Source of the DNA: Capitella teleta
Taxonomy: Eukaryota > Annelida > Polychaeta > Capitellidae
NCBI GenBank assembly: GCA_000328365.1
Contig: KB295903.1
Span: forward strand, 177,135-241,134
Direction of reading: 5' to 3'
Length of the DNA: 64,000 bases
Every line of letters starts with the position of its first letter. Within the stretch, counting starts at the first letter, position 1. Position numbers and translations under genes: made by a program. A model generated the notes under the pieces. The model saw nothing but the letters and a program-made list of their open reading frames with translations. It had not been told where the DNA came from and searched no databases. Positions 19,081-35,562 of the stretch are shown in pieces.

Positions 19081-20456
19081 ATGGACAATCATTTTGATGA
19101 TATGGTAACGCCCATTTCGTAATTATGCAGGATTGTCAACGTGGCGTTATTGATGAAACATATGGATGAATTTCTTAGTGGGCGATAATAGAGCGAAAGT
19201 TCCATCCAGCCCATAATAATATATATATTATATATTTTATGCCCATATCACATGATATGGGCTAGATGAAAATTTCGGATAATGATATGATATCTGGCTA
19301 TTTTCCCCAGTGGTAACTGCCGAGACAGCAAATGATCATTTGATGTCTCTTTACAGCACTACCTTGACCGTCTCTGGTTGGTACTCCTGGGTCAGTACCC
19401 TCCGCGTCTTCCCAAAGAAATTCCCCTCATTACTTCCGTCTGCTATTACTCCCTTGCCATCCTCCTCGGAAGATCTCTCAGAGCCACATCGCGGCAAATC
19501 CTACCTCCCAAATGGCAGCCGTACATATGCGATGCAATCTTCACTTTCCAAGTGCTGGCCTGCAGCTTAGAGAACGGACAAATCCGAAAGCATTACGGCA
19601 TGGGGGCATACGCGCTCGTGCTATTTGTGATCAGCACGTGGCACAATGTGACTGTGGAGGGTTGCTCAGCAAATCCTTGCGCTCATGTTCTGAGATACAC
19701 GCAAGGGAAGTCCACGCTGAGACACACACTTCTGAGTATACTGATGCAGACATGCGGCGGTTTGCTCAGCTACAGATGTGCCAAGGTCTTCTGGGGGATG
19801 GAGTTCACCGAAAGCCATGGACGGAGGTACTGGGCTTCACACTGCCTGGCAGACCTAAGTGTGCACCCGGTGACTGGTCTTGCCATAGAATCCGGAGGTA
19901 CCATTCTCGAGACTTCATTGTCGCTGATGACCTTCACGCCGTTCTACCAGATGGAGGCAGCTACCAAGACCCTCCTAGGATGTGTCCTGACCATTTTGGG
20001 TGAGATTCAGGTCCTTGTGTTTTGATTGAATGTCAATTTTATTTCCAGTGATTTTGTGACAATAATTCAGAATCTGTGTGCAATGCCTGCGTGTGGAACT
20101 CATGTTTACCTGATCTTTTCTCAGGTGTCGGCTACACTGGTTTCTACCTCAACCCAATCAACGCCACAAACCAAACATTCGGTTGTCGCGGCATCTCTTC
20201 CCTGCATCACGTGATCATCTACTGGGCGGGACCCCTTGTATCCACGGCACTAGTCGCCTACATTCATCCCTTTGTGTCGCAGAAATGGAATGTGTATGCG
20301 GAGAAGTCGAATCGCCGTTTGCTCATGTTTTCCCCTTCAATGACTTTTGAAGAACTGGACGGCGATAAGAGTGATAGTGATAAGGAAGATATGAATCAAA
20401 ATATCAAGATGAGTGATCGTTCAATGAGACGAAGATCTAATGCTAACAGTAAGTGA
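19081..20456 (+). CDS. Aquaporin-11-type channel (unorthodox aquaporin)
   Basis: Three exons join in frame into 332 residues: 19081-19104, 19357-19999, 20125-20456. The ATG has a good context (AAAGATGG), and the 8-residue first exon ends at a GTAACG donor in the phase the second exon needs. The protein has six predicted membrane helices with the two pore loops: CSANPCAHV near residues 110-118 (NPC instead of NPA) and FYLNPINAT near 229-237 (NPI), followed by FGCRG and a helix with YWAGPL. The NPC first box is the hallmark of the aquaporin-11/12 group, whose vertebrate members act in endoplasmic reticulum and other internal membranes and pass water, glycerol or peroxide. The tail of about 70 residues is charged and serine-rich. 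The stop at 20454 overlaps a strong donor (ACAGTAAGTGA), so a longer spliced form is possible. Two CATAACG motifs lie just upstream. Confidence 0.85.
19241..19262. repeat. 22-base palindrome in aquaporin intron 1
   Basis: Arms GCCCATATCA and TGATATGGGC are perfect reverse complements separated by CA. An AT alternation (ATATATATATTATATA) lies just to the left. It may form a cruciform or be a chance product of the AT-rich intron. Confidence 0.6.
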
Positions 20457-23400
20457 AGTATGTATTGAGTTTTCGCTGCATTGTGCCTTGAGTTCTTAGG
20501 GTTTAATGCATTCTCTTTACTTTGATTCTTTTCGGATGTCAATTATGGAATCCTTATGCATTCATCATATTATTACCAGACTCTTGTGACTAATTAGTAA
20601 TTAATTTAATTTATATATTTGATTGCATTTGTTAATTTGCTGATGATAGTTGCTAGTCATTTATAATGATATGACTGATGTGATATTCCACGATGATTTT
20701 ATTTCATGCTTTTAAACTTGAATACTCTTGTGAATCAAACCATATGCTGGATTCTTGATGATGATTTTTATCATTATACCCTATGTATATCTTATCACAA
20801 TGTGATGCTGCACTTAATATATTCCAGCTGGTTTTACAGCTTTTTTCTGTCCCATTCCTTGTAAAATTGCATGAAAATCATATTTCAAATCATTCCCTCT
20901 GCTAATATTGTGACAACATCTTACAAAAGTGATCCCCATCTTTGTACGATGATTTTTTCAATCTGAGTTCTGTTTGCTTGTATGAAAAACAAAGCTTTGA
21001 TATACATCTTTTTTTTTTTATAAGAAATATTTTCTGGGCTCAAATAAGTTCCTGTTCACTACCAGGAAAATACCAAAACGTTGTGCCCTGTTGGATATCG
21101 TCATGACATATTCCTGTTTTGTAACATATTCCATGATCTTTCATTCCACAATTTATGGCAGACAATTTTCAAGGTATTTACCGTATTTAATCAAAATATT
21201 ATCTATTTAATCCATGTATTTATTGTCATTTAATCAACACTAGTAAAAACATGATGTTAAGACTCTTAATTAGGAAATTGATTTATTCTTTTACAATTCT
21301 TGGTGCAATTTTGTCATTTTTGGTGGAGTTTTACTGTATTATTATATTTTCTTATTTTATATTTTCTTGTTTTATCAAGTTTTTTTGGTGGGAAATGTCA
21401 ACTTTTAGGGAGGGATATTCCTTATGCAATTTTTGTCTCCTATCAGTATGTACGCAAGACTTCCGTAACTCGACCACTGTGTTACTTATGAACGCATAAA
21501 CAATATTACCCGTCTGTTCTTTCATTCACTCTTGTCATATAACCTGTAAGTATGCAATAAACAATGAAACTGTTAAACTATATTGGTGAATTAATTTTTT
21601 TTTAATTTGTTCTTTCATAATTGTATTGTAGACATTAATGCAATCACCCAACCGGGTAACGGAGACCAATAATAATTACTCTACTAGTTGTGTAATTACC
21701 CCAATATAAAAAAAATTTTTTAGAAAAATGATATGCAGTATATTGTGATTGTATTTCGCTAAAAGTGTGAAATGGTGCTTGCCTCAGGACGGTAGAAGCA
21801 GTCAAGTCACTCGATCACTTCATTTTGCAAAGCCAACTCTCAAAGAATCATAATGTAGAGATTTCTTTGTGTGGCATGAAAACAAAGAAAATTGTACTAA
21901 ATTAATTGGTAAAAGATAACTTGTACCTCTATTACATCCCTATGGTGATTTCTCCAGTGAACCAGAGCCATGATATAATTAAAAAAAATTAAAAAATTAA
22001 ATATTATGTAATAATTGGTTATTTAGCCATTCTACCAACCTTGTTGAAGATGTTCTTCCTCCTCCATCATAGTGCAAATGGAAGATAAAAAAAAAGTTTT
22101 TAATTCTCAAATTCGTGAAATTCCAAAATGAGAATGGATTGATCAGTTTCAATCCCCATGTTTCAGTATGAAAAATAAAATCAGTTAGTATTTGATACAA
22201 ATGATTATAGGTACAAGTGCACTTACTTTATTCACCCTGCCCAACCCGCAAGACCTGGAAATAAGAGCGTTAATAGAGGATTGGGATTTTTTGAGTTTCT
22301 CACCTGAGGAGTGTTGAGTAGTTTTTCAAAATATGTCTCGGATAATTTTCTATAACTATGCTAAAATTGCAGTTATATGAATAACGTTTTCACCAAAGTG
22401 AAATTCATAACGCAACTATAAAAAGTAAGAAAAATTCGTAACTGTTTATAAATTAAATTAATTACGCGAAAATGCGTAATCCTACCCCCTAATTGATGAC
22501 CGTGGTCAAAAAGAATAAATTTACAATATTTTTCGTATTTTGTTTTTCATTTTCAGACTGCATAAATTAATAAAAACTATACAGAGTCATACCGATGACC
22601 TTTAAACTGAAATGTTGTCCTAATTAAAGTCGATTGGTTAATTTTTGATTAATTAACTAATCATATAGTTTAAACAAATCAAAGAATGGCAAATATTTTT
22701 ATATAAATGAACGAAAAAAAAAAGAAAAAAGAAAAAAAAGAAAAAAAAAACAATGAAAAAATATCACGTTTAATGATATGTATGGTGATTATGCTGCTAG
22801 TATGATGATATGATGAAATCATACTCTAATTAAGCAAGTACTGTTATTCTGACTTATGAGCACATGATACTCGATCGCATTATACTGGTAATGTTGTTCG
22901 GATGCATGCATAGTTCCGTAAGTCATAATAACGATAAGTGGTAAATTTCATAGATAATAAAAATATAGCCAATTGATATTGTATGTTTATTGATGCTTCA
23001 TGCACGCTCATGATGAAGAGCTTGCATCAAAGACCTTCCTATATTGGCCAGATGCTGATTCTGTATGCTACATTACATTTATTATTGTTACAAACCCACG
23101 CTGAACATCTTTCAATTTGCATAAAAAATGGAAGTATTAAATTAACAAATAATTGTTGACATATATGTTGTACTGAAGATCATCTTCGGGTCAGACCTTG
23201 AGAGTCTCAAGGTCCGAGTCTCAAGTTGAGGCGTCGAATGAATCCGGTGTACTGGAGTGAACTCCTTCTAAGTTCATGCAAAGTCACCAAAGCAGGCCAC
23301 GAGCAAACGTGCCGACAACAGGTCGCATTCAGTACAACTGTCGTTTTAAGCGGGATAGAATTTCTTTAATCGTTGCTATCCTCACAGTTTCGTGTCCTGG

Positions 23401-24321
23401 TGATCGAGAGTGCGACCCCATGCGGTCACGATCACGTGGTGTCGGCTGACGTCAGCCACTGACTTTATAAGCAGCCGAGTACTCCTCCTCATTGTCTTGG
23501 TAATCTTGGTATTCTGGAGCGACAGAGCCAGAGCTAAGAATCGTCAGCAAGCATTACCCAAAATTTGGAGTCAGATTAAAAACGAGTCTACCTGTCTCAC
23601 TGTGTCTTCACCGATTGTGAGATTGAATCAACGAACACCAACAGTTGAGGGCCCCTGAGTGCCTGCAACAATTATAATGCTGTGTAGATAGCTTGTATAT
23701 CACCTGTAGACAACCTAGCCACTGTCAATTGACCGAAACCATTCCCAAATATATTATGCATGTGATACCGGTAACTTCCAATTTGATTGTGAACATATTA
23801 TAATTAATATTAACTATACCACGCATGTGTGTGGAACTAAACAAAAACTTACATGTTCGCTCTTAACTGTTCAGTTTATGGACTAAATTTATTAAAATAC
23901 GTGTGGTTAGCTTACGACTTCTTGATCTATTATATAGAGGTTTATAAATTATAATATCTCTACTTTATGTCCGAAAACACCAAAAGAGTGCACATGCAGC
24001 GTTTATTACAAGAAATTGGGCGCCGAAAATAGGCCTACATGTATATCTCATAAAAGCATTCGTTTGACACTAGAAATATGTTTCAATTTTTTGATTATTC
24101 GAGATGACGCCACGAAGAAAGAAGCAAGAAACTCGATCTACAATCAATTTGAATTTGAATTTTTTTTTTTCACTGCGTAATAATCGTGTATGCTTATTCA
24201 TAACAATGAATTATTATTGCTGTGCTTGCGTCGGTTTGACGTATTTATATATATTATATATGTTGTTTGGATTATGGAGTGACAGGTTTGCACGTACCTC
24301 TTTGATGATATGTTTTGCTCC
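20457..24321. other. Intergenic stretch between convergent genes
   Basis: Nothing here reads as a gene. The left part is the 3' flank of the aquaporin. There is a purine-rich patch of A and G runs at 22710-22755. A GC-richer island at 23170-23690 has a perfect palindrome at 23194-23214 and a TATAAG box at 23466, and looks promoter-like, but no downstream coding exon was found. The 82-residue open frame starting at 23410 has one hydrophobic stretch and no recognised family. Confidence 0.5.
23194..23214. promoter_or_regulatory. Palindromic TCAAGGTC site
   Basis: GACCTTGAGA and TCTCAAGGTC are exact reverse complements around a single G. TCAAGGTC is the half-site bound by ERR and NR5A-type nuclear receptors. 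The palindrome GAAGATCATCTTC lies 20 bases upstream. A regulatory role is inference. Confidence 0.35.
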
Positions 24322-24552
24322 TTATCCCATTACGTGGTTCGGAACATTTGAGGCAGAACATAGCATAGTGAAGGAGGCAGTGACCCCTTCAGAGTTTGAC
24401 TCCACCGAAAAGACAAGGCAACACATTCCATACACAAAGATTTCGTTTACTGTATCAAATGCTTTCGACACGTCTACGTAACCAATGACATCTATCGATA
24501 TCACAAAACAGAGTAGGAAGAAATGGCAACCAACACAAATGACCAACAACAA
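24322..24552 (-). mobile_element. LINE reverse transcriptase fragment
   Basis: The minus strand reads VISIDVIGYVDVSKAFDTV, followed by unrelated residues. The DVSKAFDTV block matches reverse transcriptase motif A of non-LTR retrotransposons, where LDLSKAFDTVDH is common. No further domain is readable, so it is a short relic close to the end of the cholinesterase gene. Confidence 0.55.
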
Positions 24553-24667
24553 AAACGCTACTTTAACATCAACACTACCTTTCGGTAGTTAACACAAGGG
24601 TCGGTTCTATAGAGTCTATGAACAATCAATTTATACACAGGTATTTACAGAACTAATAAGATTGAGG

Positions 24668-27600
24668 CTAAGGCGTCCAAAGGTCCTTATTACGGAGGCG
24701 GTTCACCCTATCCCATATTCGGCAGTGAGATGCTCTGAGTTCCGTATGGTTAACTTTGAAGTTGCCTGGTCCCCTCATTTCGAGGAACGATGGAGCCGAC
24801 TCTTCATACGCTGGCCATTCAGGTAGAGCCACTCCATTCGGATCCCTAGAAATCAGAGTTAGGAGGTCAGAGTGAGATCTACAGCAATTGCTTACCCTGT
24901 TTTAGCAAAGTTCACCCAGTACGACATGATAGTCTTGGCGAAGTCAACCTCTTCCGGAGTGTAGTTCTTCGATTCGTTCAACGCCATTCCGAACACCCAC
25001 TGCGGAAAAGACATTTGAGTTGTGACTACTGTACTCTTATTATATAATGTATGGGTACTGCCAGGCTAAAAATGTTGGGCAATTAGCGCGTACCTGGATT
25101 TCAGCGCCGTGTATAACTCCCATCCAGGGCGGCCAGGCTTCATTCGTAGCTCGGTGCGTCAGGTAATAAAAATGCGTTTTGATTCCAGCTTCCGTGTAAA
25201 CTTCCATCAGCTTCTTAGTTGGACACGTGAAGCTCCGGTCTCCACAAACTTTGTCAAGAGCGTCCCGGTGAGCCGCTTGGTCATTGGGGTCCTTTGGCGC
25301 ATAATGACCTTTGACCTCATCTTTAGTTGTCTCCGGAAGATCCCAAAGCAGGGTATCAATGGCTCGGAGGAAGGAAGTCCGGTTTAGGAGGCTCTCGTGG
25401 TCCTTCGATAGGCTGGGTAACGCAAACAGAATCCAGAACGTTCCTTCGTCCTTGTTGACTCCGAGTAGCGAATCTTTATGCTGGAACTTGCCGGCTTTTA
25501 GCAAGTTATACGGAGTGTCAGTGAGAAAATCATGATCTACGGTTGGCGCCCATGGGAAAACCATAAATCTAAGGTCAACCCATTCATTATTCAGGATTAC
25601 ATAAGGATCTAAGTCACGCAAACACTTCAAGAGTTTATCTGCATCATGCATAGTACAGTTGATGGCTTTGAAGAACTTTTGTGATCTTTCTTCAGCTTGC
25701 TCTGCGCTCATGAAAGACCATTGGGAATCTGCGGAGCCGCTCTGGAAGATTGCTCGGTGGAAGAGGTGCTCCGAGTGTGACGACATCATGTGGAGACCTG
25801 CGCTTGAGGCCCCAGAGCTTTCTCCGAAGATTGTGACGCTAGCGGGGTCTCCACCAAAGGCCTCAATGTTGTCGTGAATCCACTTCAAACTCATCACTTG
25901 ATCTTTCATGCCGAAGTTCCCTGGAAAACACAACGTATAAACAAATACATAACCATTAACACGAGTCGTACCTTTGATTCTGCCATCGCCTGTACTGAGA
26001 TATCCGAATGACCCAACTCTGTAGTTGAAAGAGGCGACAATGACGTCACCGTGGGCGGCTAACGTCTTCCCATCGTACACCCAGAGTTCATTGGATCCGC
26101 TGAAGAATCCACCACCATAAATCCAAACCTGCACAATAATGAACCACTAAATTAAGGATTCCTTTTACGTCGAGCGGAACATCAGCAGACCAAGCAAGAC
26201 TGGGAAACCTGCCGGAATGCTCGGCTGGCTGCTTACCATGACTGGTTTCTTCGTTGTGGCATTGGCTGTATCGTGAGGTAGCCAGAGGTTGAGATACAGA
26301 CAGTCTTCACTTAGTGGGTTTTGTGCATTCCACATTTCAGTGCCGATGAAATCGCCGTAGGTTTTGTCCAGATATTGTATACACGATGACTGATGGCTGG
26401 TTGCTTCATATGGCTCTGCATCAAAGGGGAAAATAATCATGACGTTGATGTAAACGGTACCGGGTACCTGAGGGAAAAGCGATGATTGGCTCAGGGTCGG
26501 CGTACCTAAGATGGCCAACTGGAGGCTGGGCGAATGGAATTCCCAGAAACTCTTGCACTTTGTCCGTGCTCCCAGGTGCGGACACCATTCGTCCTTTGAG
26601 GGTGCCATACTGTGTGTGCCTGGTTACGACGTCAGCTCCTTCGCTACCTGCGAAGTTTACTCATTGATAAGAACTATTAGGTTGGTCAAATCTCGACTAT
26701 AGGACGCCGTTGGATCAGTCATACTATTTGCATATGGTGTCACTGCTACACCAGTAGTGTCACATGGGTGCACAGGAATATATTCGACCTACCAAGAAAC
26801 TTGAAGAGGAGGAGAGTTGTGAGGGTGATGATGGCGACAAGTAGAATTAGCATCAAAACGCAACAACAGCAACACCGTGAGTCTGTCTTGTATTTCTTCA
26901 CTGAAGAACTGGGGAGAANNNNNNNNNNNNNNNNNNNNNNNNNNNNNNNNNNNNNNNNNNNNNNNNNNAACGGGAAAGTTGAAATTCATGACATGTAGTT
27001 GGATCCATTAGTTGACCTATAGTCCTATTTACATGTTTCGATATCCTCCAGGGTTCAGATTGAGGTAGGCCCCAATAAATTGTGCATTATTTGTATCACA
27101 GGTAGAATATATGAAGATCTATCCTAACAAACAACATTATTGCACTGGAAGTCAAAACTTAAAAGTTCTTGGTTTTTTAAAGAGGAGGTCAATTATTTTA
27201 ACGACGTCATAGAGATATCGATAACGTACCAGGAAGCAGAAAACAGAAGAGCAATTATCCAGCCTCACACGCATAACAGAAATGACTTCAGGACGATTAT
27301 TTTCTAATCGATAGTAGCTCGTTTGTTGCCAGTCTCGTTTGCTTCCCATGCAAAGGAAGGTAATTATGCCGAATTGTTGTCCCGAGTCACGCACACAGAG
27401 ACCTCTAGAAAGCAGGTCTTTGTTTGGAGTAAGAGGATGTTGTTAAAAGGGCAACTAGGATGCAAGGAAAGCATCTCCCCAATTTCATGTCCTTCCCAAT
27501 GGTACATATAGGGTGCATGACTTTAGAGCAGATACAAGGTTGTGCATTGAGTGCTATACATATATATCTAGGACGTGTATTGTGGGTCAATTATCCGTGG

Positions 27601-28227
27601 CTTTGAAATAAATTTCTGTTCATTTGGCTAATCTCTCTTCACAAGGCAATTTCGACATCTTGGATAATGTGCCAGAACTGGTTGGTTGGTTGTCCTTAAT
27701 GAACTTTCACGGAGTTCAAATGAATAGGTAAACATATTAATTACATCGTCAGTACATTCACTCAGATTTTCGATGCACTACACTGCATATTATATTTATA
27801 GTATTGGAAATTAATCTGCTGATCATTTTGGTTTTAAGATATACCAATTAAGCACATTAACGAACGATTGAGTTTTCGTTTCGATAATTCTAATGAAGGC
27901 CTAAACGAAACTCTAAGATCAACCCTCGATGTCTCATTTACCTGATATTCCTATTTGATTTATTAAGAATTCTCCTCACAATAACTCCCTGTTATAAAGC
28001 CTATTGCCCATTTGTTTTTGTTATTGCATGTCAGTTTGGTCGATGTCGACCTCACCATATCCTAACCTAACATATACATGTAGGTGCATTATTCGCAGCA
28101 TCTAATAACACTTACGTTTGGCCTCGAATGTCGTGTCTTCTGATGAAGAAATGTATCTTGAAGTCAAGAGGAGAACGTGTTCTGGAGGCCGGGTCTTGTC
28201 TTGGTGCCTGTTGTGTGTCGGATCCAT
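24668..28227 (-). CDS. Type II membrane-anchored cholinesterase-like carboxylesterase
   Basis: Eight exons join in frame into 614 residues: 28227-28116, 26900-26793, 26647-26468, 26415-26237, 26128-25972, 25920-25094, 24999-24896, 24845-24668. The N-terminus (MDPTHNRHQDK) has no signal peptide. After about 46 polar residues come five cysteines in a row (47-51) and a hydrophobic helix (about 52-72), giving a cytoplasmic tail and a signal anchor with likely palmitoylation. The alpha/beta-hydrolase domain faces outside. It has the oxyanion loop YGGGFFSG, nucleophile GESSGASS (Ser near 280), the acid in NKDEGTF, and the histidine in GVIHGAEI (near 516). The choline-binding tryptophan is kept (GTEMWN, Torpedo Trp84), and aromatic residues sit at the acyl pocket (VFPWAP). 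Hydrolysis of choline or related esters is likely. No C-terminal tetramerisation or GPI signal is seen. The assembly gap lies in the first intron and does not touch coding sequence. The first two exons rest on splice phase and hydropathy, so they are less certain than the rest. Confidence 0.85.
26919..26968. other. Assembly gap of 50 Ns
   Basis: Fifty unknown bases. The round number suggests a placeholder of unknown true length. It lies in the first intron of the cholinesterase model, between 28116 and 26900. Confidence 0.95.
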
Positions 28228-28234
28228 TGACACC

Positions 28235-31200
28235 CTGCAAAAAGAAAAAAAGAAAAAAATAAAAAAAAGAAATCAAAAAATGGTGAAGAACGGCATTTCC
28301 TCTAGTGTTTACATTGCATTAGGTTTTGCATGGATCACAAATAGATCGATAAGAATGTCCTTGGGTGCTATAACCTCTTTTATACGTATTGTCCGTGTGA
28401 ATGCTGAATTTGACGCGTGTTTTGGAAGGTGCTGTGAAATATATCCAATAATCATAAGTTCTTTTGAAGTCTTTGAAGATCATTAATTGATCCGAGGAAG
28501 GTACCCTCAAGGCCAGATCTCTTCCATTGCTAACCAAAGATGCATTGATCGCTTCTTCTTCTTCTTCTTCTTTATCTCTCTTCGGAGGCTTGCGACACAC
28601 AAAAGGCGATAATCGGCTTAGCACAAGGCTAATAAAAGAACGGTAAATACGCCTTATAATGCTTTCTTTGATGCCACTACTGGTATCTCCGAAATAAATG
28701 CATCTTTGTGCATCTCTTCGTTAATAGCTCTAGTTATTCAACTGTAAATTCTGCGTTCGTGCTTCGTAGCAGGGTTGATAGAGCTAAGGTGTCGATTTTC
28801 GCAGCAAATCGAAGATGGTCTAAGTAGCAGATGAAGGTGTTGATCTCAGCGGACAAATCTATCAAGCGTTCATTTCGTACTGACCTCATCTTAAAGGAGG
28901 CTCAGCGTTGGATCATTATGGTTGTGATTCTCTCGGGTCTCATAATTCACAGCGGTGTTTAGAAAGTCCTTAGTCTGCCTTTAGATATTGTGTAAGTTGC
29001 ATTGGTGATGCCATCCTATAGACGTGAACATTTCATGACAAAGATGTACAACTGGAATGATCAGCTCGATATTTCAATTCATGAACATATCATGAACAAA
29101 TTGGCAATTAGGTAAACAAGTGGTGTAATGCCCGTGGCATAACGAGCCATAAACCTCAATGCAATCGAGTGTGATGTCCCTTCACAAGCAGATCCCTTTG
29201 ATGGCTAATCGGATAATGACCCAGTAATTTGCAGCCGCCCGAAATGAAACCTCGTCAAGCAAATGCAGTTTCATGCAATGAAAGTAGATTACCAATCCTT
29301 GCAGAAGAATGAAGGAGTTAGTGGAACAGAGAACGGACGTTGAACCCCAACGTACCTAGTGTACAAGATAAAAGCTTAGGGTTTTGTTTAAGATGAGTAT
29401 TAGAGGTTCGTCCACAATAGACGTCTGGGAAGCATGACAGCTGTGGATATTCAATAAGACGACAGAATAGCTGACAAAGGATCGAACAGGATTACACGTT
29501 GACGGATTTTGACACCCTACGGGGCTATTCTGTTGGGCGTGGTTGGTTCTATAATAGCTTGTCAAGGTGTAATTCTTCAATATCCAGGGACCTTGGAAAT
29601 ATGATGACCCTTGTAGGTTCCTTTCTTTGGCGGAATTCTTCATGTTTTGCGGGGCAGATGAGGGTATGTTGGTCATCCTTCTTCTGAGTGTTTTTGGCAA
29701 GAGTCTCTGGAGAGTTTGCAACCGTAGATCAGGGGGATTTTTCCTGTTTTGTGGGCTGCCGGAATGCCCGTGGCTTCCACCTTCGCAGCTCATAACTGTT
29801 CTCTCTCTGAAGTGGGACAGCATTGCCCTCTAGTGTGGCTAAGCCCACAATGGTGAGATATTTATTAGTATGTTATTGTGTCACATCATAATCTCCCTTG
29901 ATATTTCAATTGATACCAATGACCAAATAATATTTATATATATATATATTTTTTTAATTAGACCATTCCACCTCAAAACACTTTCTGAAAATCTAATTTG
30001 TGTTTTCTTCCTCTTTCTTTATAACATATGTTCACGTCATTAATTAATAAAAATTCAATTTGTGGCTGGTTCTAACCACATGTTCAAAGGTCCTTGCGGC
30101 AGAAGGAACCACCCAATGAATGAATTAAAAAGGCGTGTTTAACACTGTCTTGCTTAATGTTACACACTTTATTCATTGATATCCTATCCTATCCTATCCT
30201 AACAATATATCAACACCCTGACATCATATTAGCTGGACTACAGGCAAATTCAGTCATTTCTGGAAGTAGTGAGCTAATGATCTTGTCTATCTAGAAAATA
30301 CACTACTCTACTTTTCTACACACAACTAATCAAATATCGATGTTTGCTTGAGATCAACAATAATTATTTACTGCCTTTGCTTTATTTTCAACAAATTTGT
30401 TGTATCAGCTTCCGTGCCTAGTATGGCGGTCTGACCCAATAGTAGAGCCGTCATTGCTCACATAATCGAATTGATGTTGCTGTGGGTTAAACATGACGTC
30501 ATTCTCTGACTGAATAGGTGGACATCCCTGTCAGTCATAAACCTGAAGGGAATGCCAATATCGCTTGTCAGTTTACTATTATACAGCCCCACCCACGGAG
30601 ATGCTTCGGATTGGCGCTTATCGCTCCAGCCATCGACCACTCTCTGATTTGAAATTCCAAACAGCCTTCGAAGATGATGTGACAAGCATGCACCAAGCGG
30701 GTCTTTAAGACGAAGGCAGATATAGTGGAGGGGCAATTTCAGTAAGATCACTCTCATTGGTCAATGCCAAAATGACAATCGTTGCTTGCGTATAATTATA
30801 CGGGAATGGTTGAACCAGTCGAAAGACCTGCGATTAAGGGTGTTAAATCAATATGTTCACATGCAGGTATAGCGAAACACACGCGAACGCCCTAAACGCT
30901 ATGTCGATGGCTGCAACCTTTCTCCCCCTTCTGACAATATTTTCTTCAGAAGCTATGGCGGTGAATTTGCACAGATTATTGAGGCAATATGCTCGCACAT
31001 TTTCTCTCCTTTCTACGCAAAAAGACAATTTTCCGCAAAAATGATTTCGGTGCCATTTTAGGCGGCGTCACGTGACTAGATCACGCACTGATAGAAATCC
31101 ACTTCCGGTAAGATAATTGGGTGCGAGATTTGGAGACGACGGGGAGGGTGGGTCTTTATACTCTTCTTAAAAGGGGGTGGGTGGTGAAGGAGGAAGTGCC

Positions 31201-31500
31201 AATAATACCCATGTCATTGCGTCAAATGTATAAGAAAACTCATGTACAGTAGGTTGTGTTTTGCAATAACCTTGGATATACAACATTCGCGCGTGCTCAC
31301 TGCTGTCGTCATATAAATATACAAACATACCGACAAACATTGGGACTATGGCAACTGGATATCTTGTAAACTTCAGAAAGGAGACGTGCAACCATTCCAT
31401 TTGCAATCCAGTTAATTAATATCTAGCATTAATCCTCAAAATGTGGAAAATAAGTACTTAATTTTGGAGTACATAATACGTCAATCAACCTCAAAAAGAC
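28235..31500. other. Upstream flank of the cholinesterase gene, no recognised gene
   Basis: The first 45 bases are the pyrimidine tract of an acceptor (minus strand), implying an untranslated exon farther right. Open frames of 155 residues (minus, 29823-29356) and 99 residues (minus, 30757-30458) have mixed, protein-like composition, but I recognise neither family and see no matching splice sites. A short tandem array of TATCC lies at 30180-30200. I see no RNA gene. Confidence 0.45.
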
Positions 31501-31514
31501 GATCACAGAAAAAT

Positions 31515-35562
<4,048 letters not shown>

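Noticed and set aside
23170-23690. Solo LTR
   Set aside because: There is a TATA-like box and promoter-like composition, but I could not define paired ends, a target duplication or a second copy.
29356-29823. 155-residue minus-strand open frame as a gene
   Set aside because: No family, no splice context and no strong start. I kept it only as a note in the intergenic entry.
30458-30757. 99-residue minus-strand open frame as an exon
   Set aside because: Composition is protein-like, but I recognise no domain and cannot place flanking exons.
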